A stretch of 64,000 nt of DNA, from NCBI GenBank assembly GCA_030159075.1, contig BROG01000043.1:1498001-1562000 (forward strand). Direction: 5' to 3'. Position numbers and translations under genes: made by a program. This document shows positions 36,371 through 47,697 of the stretch, one piece after another; the first letter of the stretch is position 1, and each line of letters starts with the position of its first letter. Under the pieces are notes generated by a model that was not told where the DNA came from, made no database searches, and was given only the letters and a program-made list of their open reading frames with translations. The stretch is from Atrina japonica (taxonomy: Eukaryota > Mollusca > Bivalvia > Pterioida > Pinnidae).

Positions 36371-36575
36371 TATAGTAAAATCCATATAACATGGCGGGGC
36401 AGAGTCTTGTGAACCCTTTCTTGACCTGGACAAGTTTAAATTTTAGATGATAAAGCATAACATTAAAATTACACTGACTAGAGTAATCGTTCTTACTTGT
36501 CACCATACATAACCGAAAAGTGAGTAGAATCAACTGTATGATAATCAAAAGGTTAGTCTGCCCCGCCATTTTATG
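36371..36575 (-). mobile_element. MITE M2, copy 1
   Basis: ACATGGCGGGGCAGAGT (near 36,390) is matched inverted by AGTCTGCCCCGCCATT (36,556-36,570). TATAGTAAAATCC at the left and ACAAGTTTAAATTTTAGATG recall, inverted, the right end of 62,321-62,503. The 62 kb copy lies in the opposite orientation: its GATTATCATAAAGATTGTAC block equals the complement of this copy's right half. Confidence 0.7.
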
Positions 36576-36594
36576 ATGAATCTGGCAATACATG

Positions 36595-36731
36595 CATAGG
36601 CGTCGGAACCGGGGGGGCTTAGCCCCCCCACTTTTTTGCAAATATAGACATAGGACATAGATCTTTCTGGCGTGTGTATGTGTTTTAAGTTGGTTTAGTC
36701 CCCCCACTTTCAATTTGCTTCCGACGCTGAT
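36595..36731. mobile_element. MITE M3, copy 1 (CATAGGCGTCGGAA ends)
   Basis: The left end CATAGGCGTCGGAACCGGGG is answered at the right by TTGCTTCCGACGCTGATG. Inside are GGGGGGCTTAGCCCCCCC and TTAGTCCCCCCAC, giving strong G/C fold-back. A second, better preserved copy is at 52,663-52,831. It directly follows MITE M2. Confidence 0.8.
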
Positions 36732-38500
36732 GACATGTGTTTGATACGGAATCATATTGCTAGAGACAATTCAAAGAGCCATACGAAATCAGTTTCATAC
36801 AATTATATCAATATCAACTGTTTGGCTACCGTTTACTGTCCACCAATACCAATTATGATGATGAATGATGCCAGCAAAAAGGCTTAATTAGCTAACAAAA
36901 CTTTGTATAAACATACCGCATACATAATTTTATCCATTAGGTATAAGAACTTTCCTGCAGTTAATTCTGTATGAACTCATAATGACAAGTTTTGCCATAA
37001 GAACATCTCAACTTCAGTTTTATGAATGGAGCTCAAAATGCATTACAAAATGTAAATTGACAAGCATTCTGAGAGTACTGATGAATCAATACACATCTGC
37101 TAATATCTGTGAAACCATTACTTGCTGAATAGTGAGCAAAAATTATAAAACTTTAATCAAAACCCTTAATCAAACTGAATGACTAACAGATGGAGGTAGA
37201 CAAAACCTACAAATCCCACTCCCACCAACCCATCCCTACCTCCAAATTTCACCAGTACCATAGAAGACTTAAAAATACTTGTTCTATCAAATGTCATGTA
37301 GATGTGAAACAAATACTTAACATAAATCTATAAATAGGAATCATAAATATAAATCTATAAACAGTAATCATTGATGTAGATCTACAAATAACGTATTACT
37401 CTGGAATAGAAAATATAGGACAGGTATATCCTAGGGAAAGTCAATTTGTCAACACAAAATGAATATATCAATAAAGATCTCAAATACTATTGATCAATTA
37501 AAAGTGTTGGAGAGAGATAGTATCAAGTCAGTTAATTTAACAAGAGTACAATACCTTTGTGTTAAGATTTGTTCAGATGCTTATTTATAGAATTTCATAA
37601 AAGTCAATTTTATCTGCATCATAACTCAGCTTAAGCCATAAGAGAATACTTTCTAATTTTCTAATACTGTATTTATCCATTTTCCTATGTTGAATCATAT
37701 AAGGGGAAAAAGAGTGATGCTCCATTAAACGAAATAATCCCTTCTTTATATTTCACTCACTTCAATCTCTACATTAACACCTAAATGCTCAAACAATCAG
37801 AATGCGTCAACTGCAAGTAATTTTTAGTATGCCAGATTGTGACGTCACAGCACATCAGAATTTTGTGATATAGCACAGACTACTTCATAACACTTTTTTT
37901 TATATCAAATTACTGGTAAAAAAAAGTTGTGATTTATCATAAAATAAAATACAAATGGTAAAAATACAAATGTATACCTATTATTCATTTGCAGTACAGT
38001 CAATTCCACTTATTTACATAACTGATAATTGCGTATTCCTGTTAATTGTATCAGAACTCACAAAACCATTTCCTACCTCTTATAAGTTAAATACTTCATT
38101 TAATTGCACAGGTTAAGCCAAGCCTGTTATTGCATAAAATATTCCCTAAAATGAGGGAAAATTGTACTGATTATGGTAAAAAGTTAAAAGTGGAAATACG
38201 ATTTTAATAGAAATGAGAACATACCAAACAGTGTTTTATGAAAATTTTGCTTTTATGACATTATTTTACACTAATGCCTAATGAGAATTCATTACCAGTG
38301 TACCTAGGATGTTTATAATGTTATCATATACACAACTGAATGGTTTAAATGAACATTAATCATCATTGTAACTAAAATACACTATTCCTGTTAATTGCAT
38401 ATTCCTGTTATTTGCGTAATTTTCTCTGATATTTTGTATATGTAAACGCTCAATATATTTTCTTTGGTTTTTTTCCCCAAACATTTATTTATCCTCTTAC
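36732..38500. other. Unique AT-rich non-coding DNA
   Basis: No gene or repeat family identified. A small tandem AATAGGAATCATAAATATAA-like duplication lies near 37,320-37,390, and a TATTCCTGTTAATTGCATA pair near 38,390-38,415. Confidence 0.45.
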
Positions 38501-38502
38501 GA

Positions 38503-39765
38503 TTTTAACTCATACAGTTAGACAAATACATAGCACAGAATGTTGAAGATCTATGAAGTCATACAGTTAGACAAATACATAGCACAGAATGTTGAAGATC
38601 TATGAAGTCATACAGTTAGACAAATACATAGCACAGAATGTTGAAGATCTAAGTCTATAAACTCATACAGTTAGACAAATACACAGCACAGAATGTTGAA
38701 GATCTAAGTCTATAAACTCATACAGTTAGACAAATACATAGCACAGAATGTTGAAGATCTAAGTCTATAAACTCATACAGTTAGACAAATACACAGCACA
38801 GAATGTTGAAAATCTAAGTCTATGAAGTCATACAGTTAGACAAATACATAGCACAGAATGTTGAAGATCTAAGTCTATGAACTCATACAGTTAGACAAAT
38901 ACACAGCACATAATGTTGAAGATCTAAGTCTTTGAACTCAAACAGTTACACAAACACACAGCACAGAATGTTGAAGATCTAAGTCTATGAACTCATACAG
39001 TTAGACAAATACACAGCATAGAATGTTGAAGATCTAAGTCTATAAACTCATACAGTTAGACAAATACATAGCACAGAATGTTGAAGATCTAAGTCTATGA
39101 AACTCATACAGTTAGACAAATACACAGCACATAATGTTGAAAAATCTAAGTCTATAAACTCATACAGTTAGACAAATACATAGCACAGAATGTTGAAGAT
39201 CTAAGTCTATAAACTCATACAGTTAGACAAATACACAGCACAGAATGTTGAAAATCTAAGTCTATGAAGTCATACAGTTAGACAAATACATAGCACAGAA
39301 TGTTGAAGATCTAAGTCTATGAACTCATAGTTAGACAAATACACAGCACATAATGTTGAAGATCTAAGTCTTTGAACTCAAACAGTTACACAAACACACA
39401 GCATAGAATGTTGAAGATCTAAGTCTATGACGCCATACAGTTAGACAAATACATAGCACAGAATGTTGAAGATCTAAGTCTATGACACCATACAGTTAGA
39501 CAAATACATAGCACATAATGTTGAAGATCTAAGTCTATGAACTCATACAGTTAGACAAATACACAGCACAGAATGTTGAAGATCTAAGTCTATGAACTCA
39601 TACAGTTAGACAAATACACAGCACAGAATGTTGAAGATCTAAGTCTATGACACCATACAGTTAGACAAATACATAGCACATAATGTTGAAGATCTAAGTC
39701 TATGAACTCATACAGTTAGACAAATACATAGCACAGAATGTTGAAGATCTAAGTCTATGATGTAC
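38503..39765. repeat. 49/55-bp minisatellite, ~23 units
   Basis: The unit is ACTCATACAGTTAGACAAAT, ACATAGCACAGAATGTTGAA, GATCTAAGTCTATAA (55 bp). The first two or three units lack TAAGTC and are 49 bp. Variants (ACATAGC/ACACAGC, GAATG/TAATG, ACTC/AGTC/CACC) recur in blocks, showing higher-order copying of groups of units. Confidence 0.95.
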
Positions 39766-40234
39766 TCAAGGGTCAAAATTAGCAGCAGTTCAATAGTCAC
39801 AGATTAGTAACGTTTGCAGGGGACTAATCAAGGTTGTGCTTCATCCAGTCAGGATGACTAGTAGAAATCTGTATAAAAATTATAATATAAACATAAGGAA
39901 TGAAAGTGTATAATGTACATTGTATGTACATTGGATACCACAATTGCCTAGTTAGCCTCTTGTTCTCAACTCAAACTCAGTAAATCATTGTTGCTTTGAC
40001 TCATGAGAATTTAATAACAATAGCTGGTAACTTGGGTACTGATTCAGTAAATATGTACCTAATTAGTTACTCAGTGTACCACTTTGGGACTAGTGAATTT
40101 GACTTAGGACTAGTAGTTTCCAAGTAGTCCAGTTGACTAATGAGACAGAAATGCTAAATTTGACAACTGGTGCTACAAAACATCTAACTCACACACTAAA
40201 GAAAATGTCAAAAATGTATTGATAAATGAAACAG

Positions 40235-40592
40235 AACATCATTAATCTAACACATACACAACACAGAATGTCATTAATCTAACTCATACACAACACAGAA
40301 TGTCAAAGATCTGACTCACACACAACACAGACTGTCATTAATCTAACTCATACACAACAAAGAAAGTCAAAGATCTGACTCACACACAACACAGACTGTC
40401 ATTAATCTAACTCATACACAACACAGAATGTCAAAGATCTGATTCACACATAACACAGACTGTCATTAATCTAACTCATACACAACACAGAATGTCAAAG
40501 ATCTGACTCACACACAACACAGACTGTCATTAATCTAACTCATACAAAACACAGAATGTCAAAGATCTGACTCATATACAACACAGAAAACT
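40235..40592. repeat. 64-bp (2 x ~32) minisatellite related to the 55-bp array
   Basis: Alternating halves TAACTCATACACAACACAGA-ATGTCAAAGATC and TGACTCACACACAACACAGA-CTGTCATTAATC give a 64-bp period. ACTCATAC...ACA(G)CACAGAATGT..AAGATCT is shared with the 38.5-39.8 kb unit, so the two arrays are diverged relatives separated by ~470 bp. Confidence 0.9.
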
Positions 40593-41964
40593 TGATCAAA
40601 GTCCTATAGAATAAAATTCTAATTTTCAAAATCCTACATTTACTGATGAAGTAAACTAAAGCAAAGCTGAACTTTGACATCGATTTTGATATTGATCAAG
40701 GTGAATTACAGATTAAACAAAAGATCAAATCAAATAATCAGTGCACTCCAGACAATTCATTCTGTATTCAAGTTTTACATTTTCACATTTATATTCTACA
40801 GCTATGAATAATTAATCAAATTTGAGTTGATTGATCACCAGTACATATATAAAAGACCATACTATTGACTCTGATGCAAACACCATTCAAATTTCTTATT
40901 CTTAATTTAGATACATAAAGAACCAACAACTAGATCTGATGAGAACATCATTTTTAACTGACACACAAAAAAAGTATTTCACAGAAATGTAAACTGCTAC
41001 AGTGTATAACGTCACTATGTGATGTTGCAGTATTGAAAGGGTTAAGTTATCATAATTATTAAAAGAATCTGAATAGCTCTTTTAAAGAATTTCGTAAAAT
41101 CCTAGTTGTTCGTTTATCGTATAAATTGCTATTGGTTAAAAATATTATCTATGAACCTATTTTAAAAATTAAGCCCCAATTCAAATTGCAGAAGGTAAAA
41201 AAAAGCAATGACATAAAGTCATCACCTAAATTCCTGCATGGTTAGTGATCAATTCTTGCTGAGCACCAATTCACATCAACTCGTTTTATTTTACATATTT
41301 TCTGCTTTCTCAGAGAAATTATGTTTTTCTTTTTGTTTGGCAATCAGAATAGTGTCTTGTTCCGGAAACAAAAACAAAAAATTATTTATTTAAAATTGTA
41401 TTAGCTGTATTCTAATATTAGCGCCTTTCATGCTCAACTAATTGAGCTGAATGAAATGCAGTGCTAAAATTTCTCCAGACTGTCATTGTGTATTAGCAAC
41501 AAAACTAATGGTATTTATGGCGTGCAGACACAAGCTAACCAGTGTGATGTGGGTTTAAAGCAGACTGTCTTAAGGCAAGCTGTGATTACCGGTTCAGTGG
41601 CATATGATGACAGACATTTTCCACATAGCATAATTTAAAATATTTTTGCGGTAATTGCGTAATTGCGGGAATTCAAGATTGTGCTAATAAGTCTACATGA
41701 CTCAGAGTGCTACAATATGAGTGTGCTAATTTAAATACACATACAGTATGTGAGAGCATGCACATTCCATGCCAGTTATAAACAGAAAAACTGGTACTTG
41801 GTGAGAAACTTTGTATGTTTGTTTTCAAGATACATCAATCTGGACATAAAACTAAATTATTTATGTCACAATTTTTAGATACATGTAGAAAGCATGACAA
41901 AAGGGCATTCTGAGAGTACTCTTGACAAAACAATGCATGTCTCTTACCTATGAAACTTTTATTT
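40593..41964. other. Non-coding DNA, nothing recognised
   Basis: No open frame, array or repeat family identified. Confidence 0.45.
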
Positions 41965-43190
41965 ACAAGAGATCCCAGAGGGATCTTGGCGCCCAACATG
42001 GAATATTCTATGTCTGATCTATGACAGACTGTTCTTTTCTCTTCTTTTCTCTTATTTCATGTTTCAACATTGAATTTGAACTTAATTCCATATTTCTGTG
42101 AAATAGTTTTTTTACAAAATTAAAGCGAAACTCACAGAACTTGAACTAAACGTATTACATTTTAAGAGAAAAAAGAATTCAACATGGCTGACATGTCCAT
42201 CTTGGATTTTTTATCTCTTTGAAAATGTAATATGCACATCTAGACCTCAGGGGGAACCTCCATAATCAATTTTGAAAGATTCCTTCAGTACATTCTGAGA
42301 AATACATACTTCCATTGTCAAAATCCAAGATGGCCACCTGTCAGCAATCTTGGAATCCAATCTATCTGAAAATGTGATATGCACAACTGGATCTCATGGG
42401 GAACCTTCATGTAAAATTTCAAAGAAAATCCCCTCTGTCCTTTCTTGGAAGTAGGGGTATGAAACTTCCTTTGGTCAAAATCCAAGATGGCCACCTGTCA
42501 GCCATGTTGGATTTTGATCTCTCTGAAAATGTAATATGCACAATTAGACCTCAAGGGGAACCTTAAAGTCAAATTTCATGGAGATCCCTTCAGTACTTTC
42601 TGAGAAGTAGTGGTGGTAACAAACTTCCTTTGGTCAAAATCCAATATGGCCACCTGTCAGCCATGTTGGATTTTGATCTCTCTGAAAATGTAAAATGCAC
42701 AACTAGACCTCAAGGGGAACCTTCATGTCAAATTTCAAGGAGATTCCTTCAGCACTTTCTGAGAAGTAGCTGAAACAAACTTCCTTTGGTCAAAATCCAA
42801 ATGGCTGCCTGTCAGCCATGTTTGATTGTGATCTCTCTAAAAATGTAACATGTACAACATGACCTCAAGGGGAACTTTCAGGTCAAATTTCAAGGCAATT
42901 CCTTCAGTCCTTTTTGAGAAGTAGTGGTAACAAACTTCCTTTGGTCAAAATCCAAGATGGCTGTCTTCGGCCATGTTGGATTCTGATCTCTTTGAAAATG
43001 TAATATGCACAACTAAACCTCAAGGGGAACCTTCATGTCAAATTTCAAGCAGATCTCTTCAGTACTTTCTGAGCAGTAGCAGTAACAAAATCCAAGATTG
43101 CCACCTGTCAGGACGGACTGACAATGGATGGACCACAGATGCAGGGCCAAAAGGAATCTGTCAATGGTGGGCTAAACAACTGATCGAGAA
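41965..43190 (+). mobile_element. Core-repeat element, family D, copy 2 (fuller copy)
   Basis: Starts ACAAGAGATCCCAGAGGGAT with a perfect hairpin AGATCCC-AGA-GGGATCT. The first ~300 bp match 30,023-30,330. Cores of ~157 bp follow, with AAGATGGCCACCTGTCAGCC-type blocks at 42,327, 42,484, 42,643, 42,799, 42,954 and 43,093. The tail holds GGACGGACTGACAATGGATG and GGTGGGCTAAACAAC. The layout (hairpin head, ~160-bp cores, GACGGAC tract, GAGCTAA-like end) fits pearl/Helentron-like elements known in bivalves (inferred from architecture). The 83-codon frame at 42,973 is incidental. Confidence 0.75.
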
Positions 43191-43372
43191 AATTATCCTT
43201 AGATTAACTGGCAAACAGATGTAGACAAAACCTAAAGGGACTGATAAACAGTATTATTGTGTCATATCTGCAAAACAATCCAGAAAACAAGATGCCCCTG
43301 GTCCAAACAAATATCAGAAAGAGATCTAGAAGTCTATGTTTTTACAATTCTACCCCTTCCACCCCAGGAGCA

Positions 43373-43530
43373 TGTGATGTTGGTGAAGTGTGAGCAACCC
43401 TTAGATGAACTTACAATCTAAGTCTCCTTAGTGTATCACAATCCAAACATTAAATATTGCACTTCATATGCAAGCGGGACATAATTACAGACAGACCCAT
43501 AGACAGACAATTCAAACATTAGATGCCCCC
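43373..43530 (+). repeat. Interspersed repeat, family C, copy 2, with GACAGA tail
   Basis: Matches 22,820-22,930. It continues into ACAGACAGACCCATAGACAGA, the same kind of microsatellite that flanks the duplicated segments at 21-22 kb. Confidence 0.7.
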
Positions 43531-43559
43531 AGCAGACCTTTCAGGCCAGGGACATAACA

Positions 43560-44035
43560 AAACATGGTGCATCATCCACAAACAGAGAGTAAAAACCACA
43601 TAATTCCTATAGTGTTCAATACAATTGTACATATAGAGTAAAAACACATAATTCAATACAATTGTACATCATCCACAAAGAGTGTGTGAAAATGAGACAA
43701 TAGCCAATGTTTAACATTTAACATCATCCACAAACAGAGAGTAAAAACCACATAATTCCTATAGTGTTCAATACAATTGTACATCATCCACAAACAGAGA
43801 GTAAAAACCACATAATTCCTATAGTGTTCAATACAATTGTACATCATCCACAAAGAGTGTGTGAAAATGAGACAATAGCCAATGTTTAACATTTAACATC
43901 ATCCACAAACAGAGAGTAAAAACCACATAATTCCTATAGCGTTCAATACAATTGTACATCATCCACAAAGAGTGTGTGAAAATGAGACAATAGCCAATGT
44001 TTAACATTTAACATCATCCACAAAGTGTGTGATAA
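43560..44035. repeat. Compound minisatellite, ~60-bp unit (first of three linked arrays)
   Basis: Units hold ACATCATCCACAAACAGAGA, GTAAAAACCACATAATTCCT and ATAGTGTTCAATACAATTGT. A second unit type (AAAGAGTGTGTGAAAATGAG, ACAATAGCCAATGTTTAAC) alternates with them three times, so the array is a composite of higher order. Confidence 0.9.
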
Positions 44036-44445
44036 ACTGAAAATTCCTGGAGTTTATCATTGTGAATAATCTGAAAACTGTGAAAACCAGAATATTCCTG
44101 AGTATATCATTGTGAATAATCTGAAAACTGAAAACCAGAATATTCCTGAGTATATCATTGTGAATAATCTACAAACTGTGAAAACCAGAATATTCCAAGA
44201 GTATATCATTGTGAATAATCTAGAAACTGTGAAAACCAGAATATTCCTGAGTATATCATTGTGAATAATCTGAAAACTGTGAAAACCAGAATATTCCAAG
44301 AGTATATCATTGTGAATAATCTGAAAACTGTGAAAACCAGAATATTCCGAGAGTTTATCATTGTGAATAATCTAGAAACTGTGAAAACCAGAATATTCCA
44401 GAGTTTATCAATGTGTTTATCAATGTGAATAATGAGATTAATCTA
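44036..44445. repeat. ~50-bp minisatellite (second linked array)
   Basis: Unit CTGAAAACTGTGAAAACCAG, AATATTCCTGAGTATATCAT, TGTGAATAAT. It aligns part for part with the arrays on either side. About eight units. Confidence 0.95.
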
Positions 44446-45010
44446 CAAACTGTGTAAAATCCAGAAAGTTCCCTGAGTTGAATATTATACACATCCAGTA
44501 TAAAAACCAGAAAGTTCCCAGAGTTTAACACTGTACATCACCCAGTATAAAAACCAGAAAGTTCCCAGAGTTTAACATTGTACATCACCCAGTATAAAAA
44601 CCAGAAAGTTCCCAGAGTTTAACACTGTACATCACCCAGTATAAAAACCCCCAGAGTTTAACACTGTACATCACCCAGTATAAAAACCAGAAAGTTCCCA
44701 GAGTTTAACATTGTACATCACCCAGTATAAAAACCAGAAAGTTCCCAGAGTTTAACAATGTACATCACCCAGTATAAAAACCAGAAAGTTCCCAGAGTTT
44801 AACATTGTACATCACCCAGTATAAAAACCAGAGTTGTTCCCAGAGTTTAACACTGTACATCACCCAGAGTTTCCCAGAGTTTAACACTGTACATCACCCA
44901 GTATAAAAACCAGAAAGTTCCCAGAGTTTAACATTGTACATCACCCAGTATAAAAACCAGAGTTGTTCCCAGAGTTTAACACTGTACATTATCCACAAAC
45001 TGTGTATAAA
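44446..45010. repeat. 47-bp minisatellite (third linked array)
   Basis: Unit CACCCAGTATAAAAACCAGA, AAGTTCCCAGAGTTTAACAT, TGTACAT. About 11 units, two with internal deletions and two with a GAGTTGTTCCC variant. It ends with a unit (ATTATCCACAAACTGTGTAT) that again resembles the first array. Confidence 0.95.
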
Positions 45011-45755
45011 AACTGAAAAAATACCATTGTTTTAACATTCATTTCATGACCATGTTAATTAAAAGACATAAAAACAATAAATTTAAATGCATTTGTTTAC
45101 TTGCAGACATAGTACATGACTCAGGAAAACAAGAATGTGAATTTATCCAATGTGTTTCCATGGATTTTATATCTGATTATGGTATCTAGCAAGCAATTAC
45201 TTTCTGTAGCTTTTGTCTTCCTGTGTGGTAATAGATGGTTACACTGCATACAACATCAAGTTCCGAAAACCTTGTAATCTTGTCATTTTTTGCTAACAAA
45301 ATAACGTAAAACATAGAGTCAGTAAATATTGCAAAGCTCACCTCACACCAATGTTTTACACCTCCCAAATTAACCTGGCCCCAACAATACCATAAGATTA
45401 AGTTCAAAAATGCAAATCCAACATCTGAGGATAGCATATGCTAAGACATCAGCTAATCTAGCACCTGACGGGTAGCATATGCTAAGACATATGTCCATGC
45501 CAGTTTAGATTATGTATGAGCAGTAGAAGCAGGTAAACCTTGACCTCTCTTCTCCATGACAAGGTGCTCCTCAATTTGGTCGGTTCAGGAAAACTGAAAA
45601 TTTACTCTCCCAGACATACCATTTATACATAATGTTAGCAAATAATTGAAAAAAGAAATAACGATGGCCGAAGTATAAAGCAAGATTAAAAAAACATAAA
45701 AATTACTCTGCCAGATAAATGATGCAGAAAAAGGGCAAACAAAAGCTTTTACCAA
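45011..45755. other. Non-coding DNA with a palindromic direct repeat
   Basis: GGATAGCATATGCTAAGACAT (from 45,431) recurs as GGGTAGCATATGCTAAGACAT ~40 bp later; each contains the 12-bp palindrome TAGCATATGCTA. An 83-codon minus frame (45,186-45,437) is unrecognised and has no convincing exon borders. Confidence 0.4.
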
Positions 45756-45929
45756 TACAATGGAACCTGTCTTGAGAGTGCATCCCATCTGTCACTGAAA
45801 TTTGGTATCTCAACAGGTGGTATCTCAATAGAGCTTTTATCTACACATGCTAAAGGAATATCTATAACCAGGTGGGTATTCAGAATGGTTTTAAAATACA
45901 GGTGGTCTTTCAAGACAGGTTGCACTGTA
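45756..45929. mobile_element. MITE M1, copy 3 (174 bp)
   Basis: Ends TACAATGGAACCTGTCTTGA and TCAAGACAGGTTGCACTGTA form ~20-bp TIRs closely similar to the 21,187 and 61,615 copies. The inside has CACTGAAATTTGGTATCTCA, matching CACTGAAATGTGATCTGTCA of copy 1. Confidence 0.8.
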
Positions 45930-47285
45930 CATCAACCTTCTCAACAATTTAAGAAATTTGGGGAGGAAACAAAGCAACTTACAGGCAGCAAGTACACAGG
46001 TACTTCGATATCTGTGTAGTATTGATTAGAACACTCTCTTATCTACTTGAACTTCACTCTTCTCTAAATCTCCAACCAAATGTAAACAGTCTGTACTACA
46101 GCCTGAATGTTGTAATCAGTTTCTAGATGTAAGTGATCAGCAATAATGTTTATGTCAATGGTACTGGTGATAAAATGCACTTTAAGAGAAATACTTGAGA
46201 ATTCAATATTGTAACATTTACATACATTATACAACAGTTACTGAGTGTGAACCACTCACCCGTATTCCTCCCCACTCTCTCCAGCTGTCAATCTTCTCTC
46301 TACACCTGATTTATTTGTTTGGCAATTAATAATCAGTGTTTCATGCAGCCATTATATTGTATCACTTGAATGATTGAACATGGTAAATTACCACAAACTC
46401 TTTATTACACATCAATTCTGGACATATTCAAATAATGTAAGATTTTCCTAACAATCTGACCTATAATTATTTTATTGTATAGTCCGTTTACTGTAATAAC
46501 TCTCATACATTTACATTCACTCAAACTGAAAAATAATGTTCAGCTGTTTTCTTCCTCCTTGATTTTTGTTCAATAAAACTTTATAGAATATCGATCCAAA
46601 TCAGGAAAAACTTCCACAACAAATGAGACTCAATGTTTTGTGTACTGAGATCCATTAGCAAAAAAATTCTTTTCAAATTCAAATGTACTTAAATACTGGC
46701 AATATACTGGCACAAGTTGACAATCTATGGACAGAAAAACTAATACTTAAGGGCTCTGACTTAAACAAGTAAATACATTGTGTACCTACATATTTTGACT
46801 GCTGAAGAAATGGTGTCTGTCAAGGTGGTAGATAAATCATGCACTATTTTACCTCTTTAGGTAGACTGAATGACAAGACTGCTCTCCTAACACAAGTGTA
46901 ACTTAGTTTTCTATTACTTTTACCAACAGGGTCATGTAATTTTCATATTTTTAATGCAGTAGCAATATAATAAGATAAAAGAATTGCATCTTTAGGATGA
47001 ATGAAATAACTATAGATATCTGGTCTTTATATAAAATAGAAAATGCAGAAAATACAGTTTTTATTGTTAATTTTCAACTCATCAAGTATCGGGTAATTAC
47101 CAAAAACATAAAAGCAAAAACCAAAATTAATCAAATTGTACAACAGATGGACAGCAAAAATTAAAGATTTGGTTCAATTAACAAAACAAAAATAATACCG
47201 ATTAATCATAAATATATTTTAAATGTAAACAGATATAAAAATTCATCCATTTTAACAGAATTTTATTAAAATATATAAAAAACCA
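45930..47285. other. Unique AT-rich non-coding DNA
   Basis: No gene or repeat family identified with confidence. The last ~150 bp may be the decayed upstream part of the LINE relic that follows. Confidence 0.45.
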
Positions 47286-47697
47286 AAAAGCAATTTTTAT
47301 GAACATCACATCACAGCTTTTAATTGCACTAATGATACTAATTTAAGATGGTTCCAGTACAGAATAATACACAGAATCTTGGCAATAAATGATTACCTAT
47401 ATAAAATACAGTAAAAAAGACAACTGGATGTGTAGCTTCTGTAAACGAGAAAAAGAAACAATTATACATTTATTTTATGAATGACAAGAGGTAGAAAGTT
47501 TATGGATAGAATTATATCAATAAATTTTCAATAAAACTTCCATAAGAATACATTTCACGAAAGAAGAAAATATTTTAGGCAAACTAGAAAAAAAATTCAG
47601 AGCAGAAAACAACCTTATACTTTTTGCTAAATACCATATTTACAAACAAAAATTTAAATATACTAACTTACATATAATTAATAGTTTGAAGAAATAA
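47286..47697 (+). pseudogene. Decayed LINE (non-LTR retrotransposon) C-terminus with zf-RVT domain
   Basis: From 47,286 the frame reads NDTNLRWFQYRIIHRILAIN, then LYKIQ and a stop. One base-frame over (from about 47,410) it resumes with KKDNWMCSFCKREKETIIHL and FYE-stop-QEVESLWIELYQ. WFQYRIxHRIL and CxFC...ETIxHLFxEC..V..LW are the signature of the zinc-binding zf-RVT region at the C-terminus of many L1/Tx1-like ORF2 proteins. The last Cys codon of the finger is now TGA (47,482-47,484); a second stop is TAA at 47,521. The frame continues (ENILGKLEKKFRAENNLILF, AKYHIYKQKFKYTN) to its natural TAA at 47,695-47,697. One frameshift and two stops make it dead. No reverse transcriptase core is visible upstream, as expected of a 5'-truncated copy. 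Clade assignment is tentative. Confidence 0.85.

Noticed and set aside
38503..39765. CRISPR-like array of ~55-bp units
   Set aside because: Units are fully tandem without unique spacers, in eukaryotic DNA with no cas genes; it is a minisatellite.
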